A DNA stretch of 64,000 nt from Streptomyces sp. ACA25 (GCF_028200735.1 NZ_JAQKPV010000007.1:186001-250000), one strand, 5' to 3'. Shown: positions 43,403 through 54,723, counted from the stretch's first letter. Numbers and translations are program-made. Notes: generated from the sequence alone by a model not told the origin.

Positions 43403-43450
43403 GGGCGTGTTTCCCCGTCCGGGAGGTTCTCCCGACGGGGAAACACGCCC
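43403..43450. terminator. Bidirectional terminator between the lipoprotein and CocE genes
   Basis: 17-bp stem gggcgtgtttccccgtc / gacggggaaacacgccc around a loop cgggaggttctccc that itself can fold. Confidence 0.75.
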
Positions 43451-43477
43451 CGCGGGTGCCGCGCCCGGCGCTCGCCG

Positions 43478-45502
43478 CTACACCAGGTCCCGGGGGAAGC
43501 GCTCGTTCCAGGTCCGGGAGAAGACCCGCTGCTCGCCCTCGTAGCCGTCGAGCGTGGCGTGCAGCAGGAACTCGGTCGCGGTGGAGCTCAGCACGGTGCG
43601 GGTCTCCGTCCGCACGTTCCAGTCCCCCCGGGAGAAGGTCATCGTCCAGGCCGACTCACCCCGCGCCGAGGTGAAGTCGTCGGCCACCGAGTCGTACCGT
43701 TCGTAGGCGCGGCGGCCCACGTCGAGATCGATGGTGTCGTGGTGCACCGTGCCACCGTCCTTGACGATCTCCAGGGCCGACCGGTACCCCACCAGGTCGC
43801 GCGAGACGTTCCAGCGCTCCTCGGGCGGGCTGACCTGGGTCGTCGGCAGCGGTTCGGTCCCTTCCGGCTTCTCGAACGGCCGGGCGCCGTCGTCGTGTGC
43901 GGCGCCGGCCGCGCGCACCGGCAGGGTGAGGCTGCTGCCGCCGGTGCACACGCTCAGCAGCACCGGCTTCGGGGGCGGCCAGGCCAGCGGCCAGTAGGAG
44001 GTCGACAGGGACAGCCTGATGCGGTGTCCGGGCGGGAACGCCTGGGCCACGCCGTTGAGCCGCACCTCGGCCCGGTACCGCCGGCCCGGTACGAGGGGCT
44101 CCGGGGCCTCGAAGCTGTCCCGGCGGGTGAGATTGAGCAGGCCGTAGGTGACGCGGGTGGCGCTGCCGTCCGGAGCCACGTCGGACAGCCGCGCCGCCAC
44201 CATCGCGACCGGCTCGCTGACCGACAGGTCGAGCGAGACGGTGGGTGAGCCGAGAATCTCGGTGCGCTCGGTGAGCACCTCGCTGTCGAAGACCATCGAC
44301 CCGCCGTCCTCCTCCCGCTGGTCGTAGGGAAGGTCGGGCGGCGCGTTGTAGGAGGCCCACTTGCCGGCGAACTGCCCGACCGAGAGGGGCGACTGCACGG
44401 TCAGCTCCTCCTCCTTCGCGCGTGCCTCCGGCGCCGCGAGGCGGTGGCGGTCGAGCGGCAGGGTGAGCTCCCGCACCTGCGGGGAGGGCCAGGCCGGCTC
44501 ACCCACCCAGCGGCCGGGCCGCTCCTCGTACGAGGTGGAGGGCGGCATGCTCTCCTGCATCCAGGTGCGCAGGACCGGGCCTTCCATCACCCCGTTGTCG
44601 ATGTCCTTGAGCCAGTGGTCCCACCAGCGCACCACCTCCTGCAGGTAGCCGATCGCCGGTCCTGGCTGCCCCAGGTGGGGGAACTTGTGCGACCACGGTC
44701 CGATGAGCCCCTTGCGCGGCACGTCCAGGTTCTCCAGCAGGCGCAGCACCGCGTTGGAGTAGCCGTCGGCCCAGCCGCTGGAGGCGAGCACCGGGCACTG
44801 CACGGCCCGGTAGTCCTCGCACACCGAGGCGTGCCGCCAGTAGTCGTCGCGCCGCTGGTGGCGGAGCCATTCGGCGACCCAGGGTCCACTGTGCTCCAGT
44901 CGCTCGTGCCACATGTCCCGCCAGCGGTCGCCGACCAGCGCGGGGTCCGGCGGGCAGGTGGCGTAGGCGAACATGGTGCCGGCCTCGGCCAGATTGTCCG
45001 ACAACAGGCAGCCGCCCATGTAGTGCATGTCGTCGGCGTACCGGTCGTCGGTGAAGGAGGCGATGACGATCGCCCGCAGGCTGGGCGGACGGCGGGCGGC
45101 GAGCTGCAGCGCGCTGAACGCCCCCCAGGAGAGGCCCATCATCCCGGTCCGGCCGTCGCACCACGGCTGCCCGGCGATCCAGGCGAGCACGTCCTCCGCG
45201 TCGGTCTGCTCCTGCTCCAGGTACTCGTCGAGGAGCACCCCTTCGGACTCACCGGTACCGCGCAGGTCCACCCGCACGCAGGCGTAGCCGTGGCCGGCGA
45301 GGTACGGATGGTGGACGGAGTCCCGGACGGCGGTCAGGTCGCGCTTGCGGTACGGAATGTACTCCAGGACCGCCGGTACCGGCTCGTCGTCCGAGGACAC
45401 CGGCCGCCAGATCCGGGCTGCCAGGCGGGTGCCGTCGGAGACGGGGATCAGGACGTGTTCCTCTTCTCGGGTGGTGTGGGGCAGGTTGGTCACACAGCGC
45501 AT
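43478..45502 (-). CDS. CocE/NonD family alpha/beta hydrolase
   Basis: 674-aa serine hydrolase. The catalytic domain has the nucleophile elbow GLSWGAFSALQLAARRPPSL (S125) after VDLRGTGESEGVL, and the C-terminal beta-jelly-roll (PDLPYDQREEDGGSMVFDSE; GSPTVSLDLSVSEP) is the domain of CocE and X-Pro dipeptidyl peptidases. It should cleave esters or amides, usually of peptides or acylated small molecules, in the cytoplasm. ATG 45502 is used. It follows the ATP-grasp gene in the same direction, suggesting a common pathway. Confidence 0.88.
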   Translation of the reverse strand: MRCVTNLPHTTREEEHVLIPVSDGTRLAARIWRPVSSDDEPVPAVLEYIPYRKRDLTAVRDSVHHPYLAGHGYACVRVDLRGTGESEGVLLDEYLEQEQTDAEDVLAWIAGQPWCDGRTGMMGLSWGAFSALQLAARRPPSLRAIVIASFTDDRYADDMHYMGGCLLSDNLAEAGTMFAYATCPPDPALVGDRWRDMWHERLEHSGPWVAEWLRHQRRDDYWRHASVCEDYRAVQCPVLASSGWADGYSNAVLRLLENLDVPRKGLIGPWSHKFPHLGQPGPAIGYLQEVVRWWDHWLKDIDNGVMEGPVLRTWMQESMPPSTSYEERPGRWVGEPAWPSPQVRELTLPLDRHRLAAPEARAKEEELTVQSPLSVGQFAGKWASYNAPPDLPYDQREEDGGSMVFDSEVLTERTEILGSPTVSLDLSVSEPVAMVAARLSDVAPDGSATRVTYGLLNLTRRDSFEAPEPLVPGRRYRAEVRLNGVAQAFPPGHRIRLSLSTSYWPLAWPPPKPVLLSVCTGGSSLTLPVRAAGAAHDDGARPFEKPEGTEPLPTTQVSPPEERWNVSRDLVGYRSALEIVKDGGTVHHDTIDLDVGRRAYERYDSVADDFTSARGESAWTMTFSRGDWNVRTETRTVLSSTATEFLLHATLDGYEGEQRVFSRTWNERFPRDLV

Positions 45503-45607
45503 GGCCGGGCGTGCTCCTCTCCTGGTGCGCACCTGCGGTCGGCAGCCGGTGCGGGGCGGGCGCGGGCGGACACGGCCCCCGGCTCGGGGGCCGGGCGGGA
45601 GGTGCGC

Positions 45608-46876
45608 TCAGTCGCACACGAAGCGCAGCGCCGCCACGCAGCGGTCGAACTTGTCACGCATGTTCTTCTCGTTCTCCCCGCCGATGAGAATCTGGGCGAG
45701 TTCAAAGCTGTAACTGTCCTGCTCGGGCAGGTCGGAAAGCCGCTGGCCCTCCTCGGGGACGATGCGGATCCTGACTCCGGGTATCTCCTGCTCGATCCGG
45801 TGCACTTCCTCGTCGGTCGGCACCCGGCGGACCCGGCCGTCCTCGAAGCGGCGGTGATACCACTTCGCCGCCACCTCGTACGGCCCTTGCTTGTCCGGGA
45901 GTTCGGGATTCCGGCCGAGCGCGAGGCTGACCATGCAGTGATGGTTGGGGACGCCGTCGACGAACTGGAAGAGCTCGGCGTGCGACTGGGAATGCCGCGG
46001 GTTGATCTCCAGCAGCTTGATCACGTCCGTCTCCGGATCGTAGAAGAACTCGATGCTGAACGTGGCCGAGTCCGTCCCGATCTGCCGCATCACCCGTTGG
46101 GAGATGTCGCGGAGCCGGGCCACCACCGGCCCGGGCAGCGCGGACGGGTACTGGTGGCGCAGGAAGCTGGAGGAGTCCGGGTGGTTGACGGAGTCCAGCG
46201 CCCCGTAGACGGTGACCTCACCGTTGTACGCGTAGCCCTCCACCGCGACCTGCCGGCCGGTGAGGGCTTCTTCCGCCAGGCAGGCCTCGCCCCCCGCGGC
46301 GCTGACCTCGGGCGGGAGATCCAGCCGGTCGAGGATGTACTCGAACGGACGGCCCACCCGGCCGATGCCTTCCCGGATCTGCGTGACCGCCTCCTGGAAC
46401 TCCCTTTCGTCCTTGACGCCGAAGGCCAGCTCCGAGGAGTAGGAGATCGAGGGCTTGAGCCACATCGGAAAACCGACGTTCGCCGGGGGCTGCGGTGTTC
46501 CGGAGAGATCGACGAGCGCGAACGCCGGGTGCGCGTCGGTGGCTTTCTGCTGCTCCAGCCGGCTCCAGTACTTGTGCTCGCATTTTGCTACGGCCTCCAG
46601 GCTGTTGCTCCGCAGACCGTAGCGCTCGCACAGCACCGGCACGATGGTGCTGACCGGGAAATCCCAGTACCCGACGATGGCATCGATACTTCCGTCGAAG
46701 GCGTCCAGCTTCGCCTGGGCCTTGCTGATCAGCTCGGGCACCACGACTTCGCCCTGCTGGAGTTCCTCAATGCTCAGCAGGGGATGAAATCGGTAGTCCT
46801 CCGCGTACGGAATGTCACCCAGGGTCTCCAGATTTTCCTTGTCCATTCCGACAACGAAGATGTTCGCCCGGCTCAT
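45608..46876 (-). CDS. ATP-grasp ligase, function unknown
   Basis: 422 aa. ATP-grasp fold (about 105-330): MWLKPSISYSSELAFGVKDE (nucleotide-binding lysine), then EGYAYNGEVTVYGALD and FSIEFFYDPETDVIKLLEINPRHSQS, with the metal ligands E and N. Such enzymes ligate a carboxylate to an amine or thiol through an acyl phosphate. ATG 46876 (GAGGAGA upstream) is the start, and the longer frame extends into noncoding DNA. Upstream of the CocE hydrolase by 105 bases. Substrate unknown; dipeptide or amino-acid-like ligase roles are possible. Confidence 0.82.
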   Translation of the reverse strand: MSRANIFVVGMDKENLETLGDIPYAEDYRFHPLLSIEELQQGEVVVPELISKAQAKLDAFDGSIDAIVGYWDFPVSTIVPVLCERYGLRSNSLEAVAKCEHKYWSRLEQQKATDAHPAFALVDLSGTPQPPANVGFPMWLKPSISYSSELAFGVKDEREFQEAVTQIREGIGRVGRPFEYILDRLDLPPEVSAAGGEACLAEEALTGRQVAVEGYAYNGEVTVYGALDSVNHPDSSSFLRHQYPSALPGPVVARLRDISQRVMRQIGTDSATFSIEFFYDPETDVIKLLEINPRHSQSHAELFQFVDGVPNHHCMVSLALGRNPELPDKQGPYEVAAKWYHRRFEDGRVRRVPTDEEVHRIEQEIPGVRIRIVPEEGQRLSDLPEQDSYSFELAQILIGGENEKNMRDKFDRCVAALRFVCD

Positions 46877-47053
46877 ACACTTCTCCTCTGTCCGACTGCG
46901 TGTTCTTCCGGCTCTGGTGCCTGCGAATACCCCGTACATCACGGATAAATCTCGAAACCGCAACGGGAAAGACAAGCAGTGGGCTCCCCCATACTCCTGA
47001 CTCACCGTCAGGCACGAGGAGGGAGCCGGGGCGGGAGTCCCGGTCGTGGACAT

Positions 47054-47097
47054 GCCGCGGCGCCTGCCTCCGGTCGGGGAGTGGCAGGCGCCGCGGC
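47054..47097 (-). terminator. gltBD terminator
   Basis: Perfect 15-bp stem gccgcggcgcctgcc / ggcaggcgccgcggc with a 14-base loop, about 42 bases after the gltD stop. Confidence 0.75.
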
Positions 47098-47138
47098 GGT
47101 GTCCGTACGACGCTGTACGGGCAGTCGGTCGGGCCGGA

Positions 47139-48599
47139 TCAGACCGTCAGGGAACGGTCCGTCGGCCGGATGGGGTAAGGCAGGGCGCTGCGGCCGGTCA
47201 GCAGACGGTCCACGCCCCGGGCCGCGGCCCGGCCCTCGGCGATGGCCCACACGATCAGCGACTGACCGCGCCCGGCGTCACCGGCGACGAAGACACCGGG
47301 GACGTTGGTCGCGTAGTCGGCGTCCCGCTCGATGTTGCCGCGGGCGTCCATCTCCAGGCCGAACTGCTGGACCAGACCGTTCTCCTGGTCCACGCCGGTG
47401 AAGCCCATGGCGAGGGTGACGAGCTGGGCGGGGATCTTCCGCTCCGTGCCGGGCTTCTGCTCCAGCTTCCCGTCCTTGAACTCGACCTCGATCATGTGCA
47501 GCCACTGGACGTCGCCGTTCTCGTCGCCCTCGAAGTGGGTCGTGGAGACGGAATAGACCCGCTCCCCGCCCTCCTCGTGGGCGCTGGAGACCTTGTAGGT
47601 CATCGGGAACGTCGGCCACGGCTGATGGGCCGGGCGGTCCTCACCGGGCTGCGGCATGATCTCCAATTGGGTGACGGACGCCGCGCCCTGGCGGTGCGCC
47701 GTCCCCACGCAGTCGGCACCGGTGTCACCGCCGCCGATGACCACGACGTGCTTGCCCTCGGCGGAGACCGGCGAGGTGATGAAGTCGCCCTCCTGCACCT
47801 TGTTGGCCAGCGGCAGGTACTCCATCGCCTGGAGGACGCCGTTCAGCTCGCGTCCGGGCACCGGCAGATCACGGGCCGTGGTGGCGCCCGCGGCGATGAC
47901 GACCGCGTCGTAGCGCTTGCGCAGCCGGTTCGCGTCGATGTCGCGGCCGACCTCCACACCGGTACGGAACTTGGTGCCCTCCGCACGCATCTGCTCGATG
48001 CGGCGGTTGATGTGCCGCTTCTCCATCTTGAATTCGGGAATGCCGTACCGCAGCAGCCCGCCGATGCGGTCAGCGCGTTCGTACACCGCGACGGTGTGTC
48101 CCGCACGGGTCAGCTGCTGGGCGGCGGCCAGACCGGCCGGTCCGGAGCCGACCACGGCGACGGTCTTGCCGGACAGCCGCTCCGGGGGCTGCGCGGTGAC
48201 GTTCCCGGACTCCCACGCCCGGTCGATGATGGTGACCTCGACGTTCTTGATGGTCACCGCGGGCTGGTTGATGGCCAGCACACACGCGGACTCGCACGGT
48301 GCCGGGCAGAGGCGTCCGGTGAACTCCGGGAAGTTGTTGGTGGCGTGCAGCCGCTCGCTGGCGGCCTCCCAGTCCTCGCGGTAGGCGTAGTCGTTCCACT
48401 CGGGGATCAGGTTCCCCAGCGGACAGCCGTTGTGACAGAACGGGATACCGCAGTCCATGCACCGGCCGGCCTGCTTGCTGATGATCGGCAGCAGAGAGCC
48501 GGGGACGTAGACCTCGTTCCAGTCCTTGACGCGCTCCTCGACGGGGCGGGAGCGGGCGCCCTCGCGCCCGGTGGTGAGAAAGCCCTTCGGGTCAGCCAT
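47139..48599 (-). CDS. gltD: Glutamate synthase (NADPH) small subunit
   Basis: 486-aa FAD/NADPH subunit that passes electrons to GltB. The N-terminus holds two [4Fe-4S] cysteine clusters ([17 protein letters not shown] and [13 protein letters not shown]), followed by FAD site [15 protein letters not shown] and NADPH site [15 protein letters not shown], and the C-terminal [12 protein letters not shown]. The start overlaps the gltB stop by eight bases, typical translational coupling. Confidence 0.96.
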   Translation of the reverse strand: MADPKGFLTTGREGARSRPVEERVKDWNEVYVPGSLLPIISKQAGRCMDCGIPFCHNGCPLGNLIPEWNDYAYREDWEAASERLHATNNFPEFTGRLCPAPCESACVLAINQPAVTIKNVEVTIIDRAWESGNVTAQPPERLSGKTVAVVGSGPAGLAAAQQLTRAGHTVAVYERADRIGGLLRYGIPEFKMEKRHINRRIEQMRAEGTKFRTGVEVGRDIDANRLRKRYDAVVIAAGATTARDLPVPGRELNGVLQAMEYLPLANKVQEGDFITSPVSAEGKHVVVIGGGDTGADCVGTAHRQGAASVTQLEIMPQPGEDRPAHQPWPTFPMTYKVSSAHEEGGERVYSVSTTHFEGDENGDVQWLHMIEVEFKDGKLEQKPGTERKIPAQLVTLAMGFTGVDQENGLVQQFGLEMDARGNIERDADYATNVPGVFVAGDAGRGQSLIVWAIAEGRAAARGVDRLLTGRSALPYPIRPTDRSLTV

Positions 48600-51500
48600 G
48601 GGTCGCCGCCTCCATCATCTTCTCGTGGGTCTCGGACTCGCTGAGCCCGGCCCGCTCGGCGGCTTCCTTGGCGGCGAGCACGGCCTTGTACGTGAGCGGA
48701 GTGATCTTGCTGAAGCGTCCGACGGCCGTCTCCCAGTCGGCGAGCAGCGTGGCCGCGACGGTGGAGCCGGTCTCCTGCTGATGGCGTTGCACCACGTCGT
48801 GCAGCCACTCCCGGTCGGCATCGTCCAGCGCGATGACCGCCTCCAGGTTGCCGGGGTTGACGTTGCCCTGGTCCAGGTCGAGCACGTAGGCGGCGCCACC
48901 GGACATGCCGGCGCCGAAGTTGCGGCCGGTGTCACCGAGGATGACCGCCGCGCCGCCCGTCATGTACTCGCAGCCGTGGTCACCGACGCCCTCGGCGACC
49001 ACCGTGGCGCCGGAGTTGCGGACGCAGAACCGTTCGCCCACCCGGCCGCGCAGGAACAGCTCACCGCCGGTCGCACCGTAGGCGAGGGTGTTGCCCGCGA
49101 TGGTGGAGAACTCCGCCAGGTGATCGGCGTTGCGGTCCGGGCGCACCACCAGCCGGCCACCGGAGAGGCCCTTGCCGACGTAGTCGTTGGCGTCCCCCTC
49201 CAGGCGCAGCGTGACGCCGCGCGGCAGGAAGGCGCCGAAGGACTGACCCGCGGAGCCGGTGAGGGTGATGTCGATGGTGTCCTCGGGCAGCCCGGCGCCG
49301 CCGAACCGCTTGGTCACCTCGTGCCCGAGCATCGTGCCGACGGTGCGGTTGATGTTGCGGATCGCGACCTGGGCGCGGACCGGCTCGGCTTCCTCCGCGG
49401 TCGGTGCGGCCAGCGCGTCCTGGGACAGCTTGATCAGCTCGTTGTCGAGCGCCTTCTCCAGACCGTGGTCCTGGCTGGTGCTGTGGTGACGGCCGGTGCC
49501 CTCGGGCAGCTCGGGCACGTGCAGCAGGGGGGCCAGATCCAGGCCGGCGGCCTTCCAGTGGTCCACCGCGCGGCTGGTGTCCAGCAGCTCGGCGTGGCCG
49601 ACGGCCTCCTCGAGGCTGCGGAACCCGAGCTCGGCCAGCAGTTCGCGGACCTCCTCGGCGACGAACTGGAAGAAGTTGACGACATGCTCGGCCTTGCCCG
49701 CGTAGCGCTCGCGCAGGACCGGGTTCTGGGTGGCGATGCCGACCGGGCAGGTGTCCAGGTGGCACACCCGCATCATGACGCAGCCGGAGACGACCAGCGG
49801 GGCGGTGGAGAAGCCGAACTCCTCCGCTCCCAGCAGGGCCGCGACGAGCACGTCCCGGCCGGTCTTCAGCTGACCGTCGGTCTGCACCACGATGCGGTCC
49901 CGCAGACCGTTGAGCAGCAGGGTCTGCTGGGTTTCGGCGAGGCCCAGCTCCCAGGGGCCGCCCGCGTGCTTGAGCGAGGTCAGCGGGGAGGCGCCGGTAC
50001 CGCCGTCGTGTCCGGAGATCAGCACGACATCGGCGTGGGCCTTGGAAACGCCCGCTGCCACGGTGCCGACACCCACCTCGGAGACCAGCTTGACGTGAAT
50101 GCGCGCCGCGGGGTTGGCGTTCTTCAGGTCGTGGATGAGCTGGGCGAGGTCCTCGATGGAGTAGATGTCGTGGTGCGGGGGCGGGGAGATCAGGCCGACG
50201 CCCGGGGTGGAGTGCCGGGTCTTCGCCACCCACGGGTAGACCTTGTGGCCGGGCAGCTGGCCGCCCTCACCGGGCTTGGCGCCCTGCGCCATCTTGATCT
50301 GGATGTCGTCGGAGTTGACCAGGTATTCGCTGGTGACGCCGAACCGTCCGGAAGCCACCTGCTTGATGGAGCTGCGCCGCTCCGGGTCGTGGAGCCGGTC
50401 GGCGTCCTCGCCGCCCTCCCCGGTGTTCGACTTGGCCCCGAGCCGGTTCATGGCGATGGCGAGGGTCTCGTGGGCCTCCTGGGAGATGGAGCCGTAGCTC
50501 ATCGCGCCGGTGGAGAACCGCTTGACGATCTCGCTGACCGGCTCGACCTCCGCCAGCGGGACGGGGGCGCGCTCGCCCGCCTTGAAGCCGAACAGCCCGC
50601 GCAGCGTCATGAGCCGCTCGGAGTGCTCGTTCACCCGCTCGGTGTACTGCTTGAAGATGTCGTAGCGGCGTTCCCGGGTGGCGTGCTGGAGCCGGAAGAC
50701 GGTGTCCGGGTCGAACAGGTGGGGCTCGCCCTCACGCCGCCACTGGTACTCGCCGCCGATCTCCAGGTTCCGGTGCGCCGGGGCAATGCCGGAGGAGGGG
50801 TATGCCTTGGCGTGCCGGGCGGCCACCTCCTTGGCGACCACGTCCAGGCCGATGCCGCCGAGCTTGGTGGTGGTGCCCTGGAAGTAGGTGTCCACGAAGG
50901 TCTCGTCCAGCCCGATGGCCTCGAAGACCTGCGCGCCCCGGTAGGAGGCGACGGTGGAGATGCCCATCTTGGACATGACCTTCAGCACGCCCTTGCCGAG
51001 CGCCTTGATCAGGTTGCGGATGGCCGCCTCGGGCTCCAGGCCGGGCACGTCCTGGAAGAAGGTGCCGGCCCGCACCAGGTCCTCGACCGACTCCATGGCC
51101 AGGTACGGGTTGACGGCGGCCGCGCCGTAGCCGATGAGCAGCGCGACGTGGTGGACCTCGCGGACGTCACCGGCCTCGATGAGCAGGCCCACCTGGGTGC
51201 GCTGCTTGGTCCGGATCAGGTGGTGGTGCACCGCGGAGGTGAGCAGCAGCGAGGGGATGGGGGCGTGCTCGGCGTCGGAGTGCCGGTCGGAGAGCACGAT
51301 GATGCGGGCGCCGTCGGCGATCGCGGCGTCCGTCTCGGCGCAGATCTCGGCGAGGCGGTCGGCCAGCGCCCGGCCTCCGCCGGCCACCCGGTACAGACCG
51401 GAGAGGGTGGTGGACTCGAAGCCCGGGAGGTTGCCGTCGGCGTTGACGTGGATGAGCTTGGCCAGCTCGTCGTTGTCGATCACCGGGAACGGCAGGTTGA

Positions 51501-53160
51501 CGCTGCGGCAGGACGCCGCGGTGGGCTCGAGCAGGTTGCCCTGCGGGCCCAGGGAGGAGTGCAGGGAGGTGATCAGCTCTTCCCGGATGGCGTCCAGCGG
51601 CGGGTTGGTGACCTGCGCGAACAGCTGGGTGAAGTAGTCGAAGATCAGCCGTGGCCGGTCCGAGAGGACGGCGATGGGGGTGTCGGTGCCCATGGAGCCG
51701 ATGGGTTCCATGGCGGCCTTGGCCATCGGGACGAGCAGCACCCGCAGCTCTTCCTCGGTGTAGCCGAAGGTCTGCTGGCGGCGGGTGACCGAGGCGTGGG
51801 TGTGCACGATGTGCTCGCGCTCGGGCAGGTCGGCCAGGCCGATCAGACCGGTCTCCAGCCACTCGCCGTAGGGGTGCTCGGCGGCGAGCCCGGCCTTGAT
51901 CTCGTCGTCCTCGATGATGCGGTGCTCGGCGGTGTCGACGAGGAACATCCGGCCCGGCTGGAGCCGGCCCTTGCGCACGACCCGGGCCGGGTCGATGTCC
52001 AGGACTCCGACCTCGGAGGACAGTACGACCAGCCCGTCGTCGGTGACCCAGTACCGGCCCGGGCGCAGACCGTTGCGGTCCAGGACGGCGCCGACCTGCA
52101 CGCCGTCCGTGAAGGTGACGCAGGCCGGTCCGTCCCAGGGCTCCATGACGGTGGAGTGGAACTGGTAGAAGGCACGGCGCTGCGGGTCCATCGACTCGTG
52201 GTTCTCCCACGCCTCGGGGACCATCATCAGGACGGCGTGCGGAAGCGACCGGCCGCCCAGGTGCAGCAGCTCCAGCACCTCGTCGAAGGTGGCGGAGTCG
52301 GAGGCTTCCGGGGTGCAGACGGGGAAGGTCCGCTCCAGGGCCTGCTGGTCCCCGAAGAGGTCGCTGACCAGCTGGGACTCCCGGGCCCGCATCCAGTTGC
52401 GGTTGCCCTTGACGGTGTTGATCTCACCGTTGTGGGCGACGAACCGGTAGGGGTGGGACAGCGGCCAACTGGGGAAGGTGTTGGTGGAGAACCGGGAGTG
52501 CACCAGTGCGACCGCGGAGGCCAGTCGGCGGTCGGAGAGGTCGGGGAAGAAGGGCTCGAGCTGGCCGGTGGTGAGCATGCCCTTGTAGACGATGGTCCGG
52601 GCGCAGAGCGAGGGGAAGTACACCCCGGCCTCGCGCTCGGCGCGCTTGCGCAGCACGAAGGCCAAGCGGTCCAGGGCCAAGCCCTCCCGCTCACCTTCGG
52701 CGTCCGCGACGAACAGCTGCCGGAACGCGGGCATGACCTCCCGGGCGGCGGCGCCGAGCAGCTCCGGGGCCACGGGGACGTCACGCCAGCCGAGCACCGT
52801 CAGGTGCTCCTCGGCGGCGATGGCCTCGATCCGCTCGGCGGCGGCTGCGGCCTCACCGGGGGCGGCCGGGAGGAAGGCGATGCCGACCGCGTAGCCACCG
52901 GCGGCCGGCAGCCGGAAGGACACGTTCTCGCGCAGGAAGAGGTCCGGGACCTGCAGGAGGATGCCCGCACCGTCACCGGTGTCGGGGTCGCTGCCGGTGG
53001 CACCTCGGTGTTCCAGGTTGCGCAGCACGGTGAGCGCCTGGTCCACGAGCTCGTGGGTGGGGACACCGGTGAGAGTGGCGACGAAGCCGACACCGCAGGC
53101 GTCGTGCTCGTTGGCCGGGTCGTACATCCCCTGCTTGGCCGGATGGGACGCAGAACGCAT
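48592..53160 (-). CDS. gltB: Glutamate synthase (NADPH) large subunit
   Basis: 1522-aa subunit that transfers the glutamine amide to 2-oxoglutarate. The N-terminal 21 residues are a propeptide removed to expose Cys22 ([12 protein letters not shown]), the glutaminase nucleophile. Other landmarks are the FMN and glutamate synthase domain ([31 protein letters not shown]) and the [3Fe-4S] motif [17 protein letters not shown], with the C-terminal beta-helix ([17 protein letters not shown]). ATG 53160 has GGGAGAG seven bases upstream; the longer frame to 53319 is noncoding. Confidence 0.96.
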   Translation of the reverse strand: MRSASHPAKQGMYDPANEHDACGVGFVATLTGVPTHELVDQALTVLRNLEHRGATGSDPDTGDGAGILLQVPDLFLRENVSFRLPAAGGYAVGIAFLPAAPGEAAAAAERIEAIAAEEHLTVLGWRDVPVAPELLGAAAREVMPAFRQLFVADAEGEREGLALDRLAFVLRKRAEREAGVYFPSLCARTIVYKGMLTTGQLEPFFPDLSDRRLASAVALVHSRFSTNTFPSWPLSHPYRFVAHNGEINTVKGNRNWMRARESQLVSDLFGDQQALERTFPVCTPEASDSATFDEVLELLHLGGRSLPHAVLMMVPEAWENHESMDPQRRAFYQFHSTVMEPWDGPACVTFTDGVQVGAVLDRNGLRPGRYWVTDDGLVVLSSEVGVLDIDPARVVRKGRLQPGRMFLVDTAEHRIIEDDEIKAGLAAEHPYGEWLETGLIGLADLPEREHIVHTHASVTRRQQTFGYTEEELRVLLVPMAKAAMEPIGSMGTDTPIAVLSDRPRLIFDYFTQLFAQVTNPPLDAIREELITSLHSSLGPQGNLLEPTAASCRSVNLPFPVIDNDELAKLIHVNADGNLPGFESTTLSGLYRVAGGGRALADRLAEICAETDAAIADGARIIVLSDRHSDAEHAPIPSLLLTSAVHHHLIRTKQRTQVGLLIEAGDVREVHHVALLIGYGAAAVNPYLAMESVEDLVRAGTFFQDVPGLEPEAAIRNLIKALGKGVLKVMSKMGISTVASYRGAQVFEAIGLDETFVDTYFQGTTTKLGGIGLDVVAKEVAARHAKAYPSSGIAPAHRNLEIGGEYQWRREGEPHLFDPDTVFRLQHATRERRYDIFKQYTERVNEHSERLMTLRGLFGFKAGERAPVPLAEVEPVSEIVKRFSTGAMSYGSISQEAHETLAIAMNRLGAKSNTGEGGEDADRLHDPERRSSIKQVASGRFGVTSEYLVNSDDIQIKMAQGAKPGEGGQLPGHKVYPWVAKTRHSTPGVGLISPPPHHDIYSIEDLAQLIHDLKNANPAARIHVKLVSEVGVGTVAAGVSKAHADVVLISGHDGGTGASPLTSLKHAGGPWELGLAETQQTLLLNGLRDRIVVQTDGQLKTGRDVLVAALLGAEEFGFSTAPLVVSGCVMMRVCHLDTCPVGIATQNPVLRERYAGKAEHVVNFFQFVAEEVRELLAELGFRSLEEAVGHAELLDTSRAVDHWKAAGLDLAPLLHVPELPEGTGRHHSTSQDHGLEKALDNELIKLSQDALAAPTAEEAEPVRAQVAIRNINRTVGTMLGHEVTKRFGGAGLPEDTIDITLTGSAGQSFGAFLPRGVTLRLEGDANDYVGKGLSGGRLVVRPDRNADHLAEFSTIAGNTLAYGATGGELFLRGRVGERFCVRNSGATVVAEGVGDHGCEYMTGGAAVILGDTGRNFGAGMSGGAAYVLDLDQGNVNPGNLEAVIALDDADREWLHDVVQRHQQETGSTVAATLLADWETAVGRFSKITPLTYKAVLAAKEAAERAGLSESETHEKMMEAATHG

Positions 53161-53492
53161 CGGCTCTCCCGTCGTCGTCTGTGGCAAATGGTGATTGCCC
53201 AGGGACGACGTTGGCCCTGGCGCGAAAATTTTCGTGCAGATTACACGATGGCTCAGCACCCACGAAGCGGGATACTCGCGTCCACATTTCGGACGAGACC
53301 ACGCGAACCACACGGGCAACCGGCGGTTTCACACCGCACGGAGAGTAGGAATGACGCGGGCCTCACTGCCCGCGGGCTGGGAGCATATGCCCCGTGACGG
53401 CGGTTTGAAACCGCCGGGTAACAAGAATCACCGGTCGGGACGCACCGTCGTCATACAAACGGTACCTCCCAACCGGTGAGGTGGGACTGCTG
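53161..53492. other. Intergenic control region of gltB
   Basis: 332 bases without a gene. It holds the palindrome 53223-53234, a weak promoter-like pair (-35 TTCGTG, 17-base spacer, -10 TAATCT on the minus strand, 53266-53238), and near lgt a short stem cggcggt-ttgaa-accgccg (53398-53416) that may end the lgt transcript. No GlnR box could be identified by eye. Confidence 0.5.
53223..53234. promoter_or_regulatory. 12-bp palindrome in the gltB control region
   Basis: cgaaaattttcg is a perfect, AT-rich palindrome just downstream of the weak -10 and about 63-75 bases upstream of the gltB start, i.e. overlapping the likely transcription start. Confidence 0.4.
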
Positions 53493-54608
53493 TCAGCTTT
53501 CCCGGGAGTCCTTGCCGCCGCTGGAGTCCCCCGCGTCCTTCCGGGTGTCCGTGGCGGGGCCGGTGTCCTTCCCGGTGCCGGAAGCGGTGCCGGCGGCTCC
53601 GTCGCCGTCGCCGGAAGCGGCCTCCTCGGTGTCCGCGGCGGCCTTGGTACCGGCGGGTGCCGCCACGGTGTCGACGGCCGTGGCCCCGGCGGGTTCGCCG
53701 CTCCCGGCCTTCCCGGAGCTCTCAGCACCTGCCTCGCCCTTGCCGCTGTCGTCCGCGTCGGCGGCCTGCTCACCACCGGTGTCCGGGGCCTCGTCACCCG
53801 CGCCGGGCTCGACCACGTCCTCCCGGCCGGGGCGGCTGCGGGCGGAGAGCACGAAGTAGGCGACCGCGGCGAGGAAGACCGCGACGGCGGTCCAGTTGTT
53901 CAGCCGCAGCCCGAACACCTCGTGGGCCTCGTCGATCCGGAGGTACTCGATCCAGAACCGGCCCACCGTGTAGGCGGCGACGTACAGCGCGAACGCCCGG
54001 CCGTGGCCGAGCCGGAACCGGCGGTCGGCCCAGATGACCAGGGCTCCGACCCCGATGCACCAGAGCGACTCGTAGAGGAACGTGGGGTGGAAGGTTTCGA
54101 TACCGAGGGCGGTGTCGATCTCCAGCGCCCACGGCAGATCCGTGGGGCGGCCGTACAGCTCCTGGTTGAACCAGTTGCCCCAGCGCCCGATCGCCTGGGC
54201 GAACGCGATGCCCGGAGCGACCGCGTCGGCGAAAGCGGGCAGCGGGATGCCGCGACGGCGGCAGGCGAACCACGCGCCCAGCGCACCACCCGCGATGGCG
54301 CCCCAGATGCCGATCCCGCCGTCCCAGATACGGAAAGCGTCGACCCAGTCCCGCCCCTCGCCGAAGTACAGCTGGTAGTCCGTGGCGACGTGGTATACCC
54401 GGGCGCCGACCAGCCCGAACGGCACGGCCCACACCGCGATGTCGGCGACGGTGCCAGGCTTCCCGCCCCGCGCCACCCACCGCCGTCCGCCGAGCCAGAT
54501 GGCGAGGAACACACCCGCGATGATGCACACGGCATAGCCGCGCAACGGCAGCGGCCCGAGATGAATCTCACTCGTGCCCGGGCTCGGAATTGAGGCAAGG
54601 ATCTCCAT
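53493..54608 (-). CDS. lgt: Prolipoprotein diacylglyceryl transferase
   Basis: 371 aa, seven-helix enzyme that adds diacylglycerol to the lipobox cysteine of prolipoproteins in the membrane. The signature GRWGNWFNQELYGRPT is near the middle, with the preceding GGIGIWGAIAGGALGAW and HPTFLYESLW. The family length is about 260-280 residues; the last ~100 (from RSRPGREDVVEPG) are an extra Asp/Glu/Ala/Gly-rich cytoplasmic tail. The lipoproteins in this window (three) depend on it. Confidence 0.95.
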   Translation of the reverse strand: MEILASIPSPGTSEIHLGPLPLRGYAVCIIAGVFLAIWLGGRRWVARGGKPGTVADIAVWAVPFGLVGARVYHVATDYQLYFGEGRDWVDAFRIWDGGIGIWGAIAGGALGAWFACRRRGIPLPAFADAVAPGIAFAQAIGRWGNWFNQELYGRPTDLPWALEIDTALGIETFHPTFLYESLWCIGVGALVIWADRRFRLGHGRAFALYVAAYTVGRFWIEYLRIDEAHEVFGLRLNNWTAVAVFLAAVAYFVLSARSRPGREDVVEPGAGDEAPDTGGEQAADADDSGKGEAGAESSGKAGSGEPAGATAVDTVAAPAGTKAAADTEEAASGDGDGAAGTASGTGKDTGPATDTRKDAGDSSGGKDSRES

Positions 54609-54723
54609 GATGCCCCGACGCTACCGCGCCCCACCCGCCCCATGGAATCCCGCCGGTGCATCGGGGGCCGTCGGGGCTCCGGCAGCTGTCACCACCGTGG
54701 CGCAGCTGCCGGAGCCGGACCGG

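Noticed and set aside
48526..53397. Plus-strand open frame of over 1600 codons across gltBD
   Set aside because: It is antisense to gltB/gltD, which have unmistakable motifs; such frames are an artefact of GC-rich third positions.
53161..53492. GlnR box ahead of gltB
   Set aside because: No GTNAC-n6-GNAAC pattern could be found by eye.
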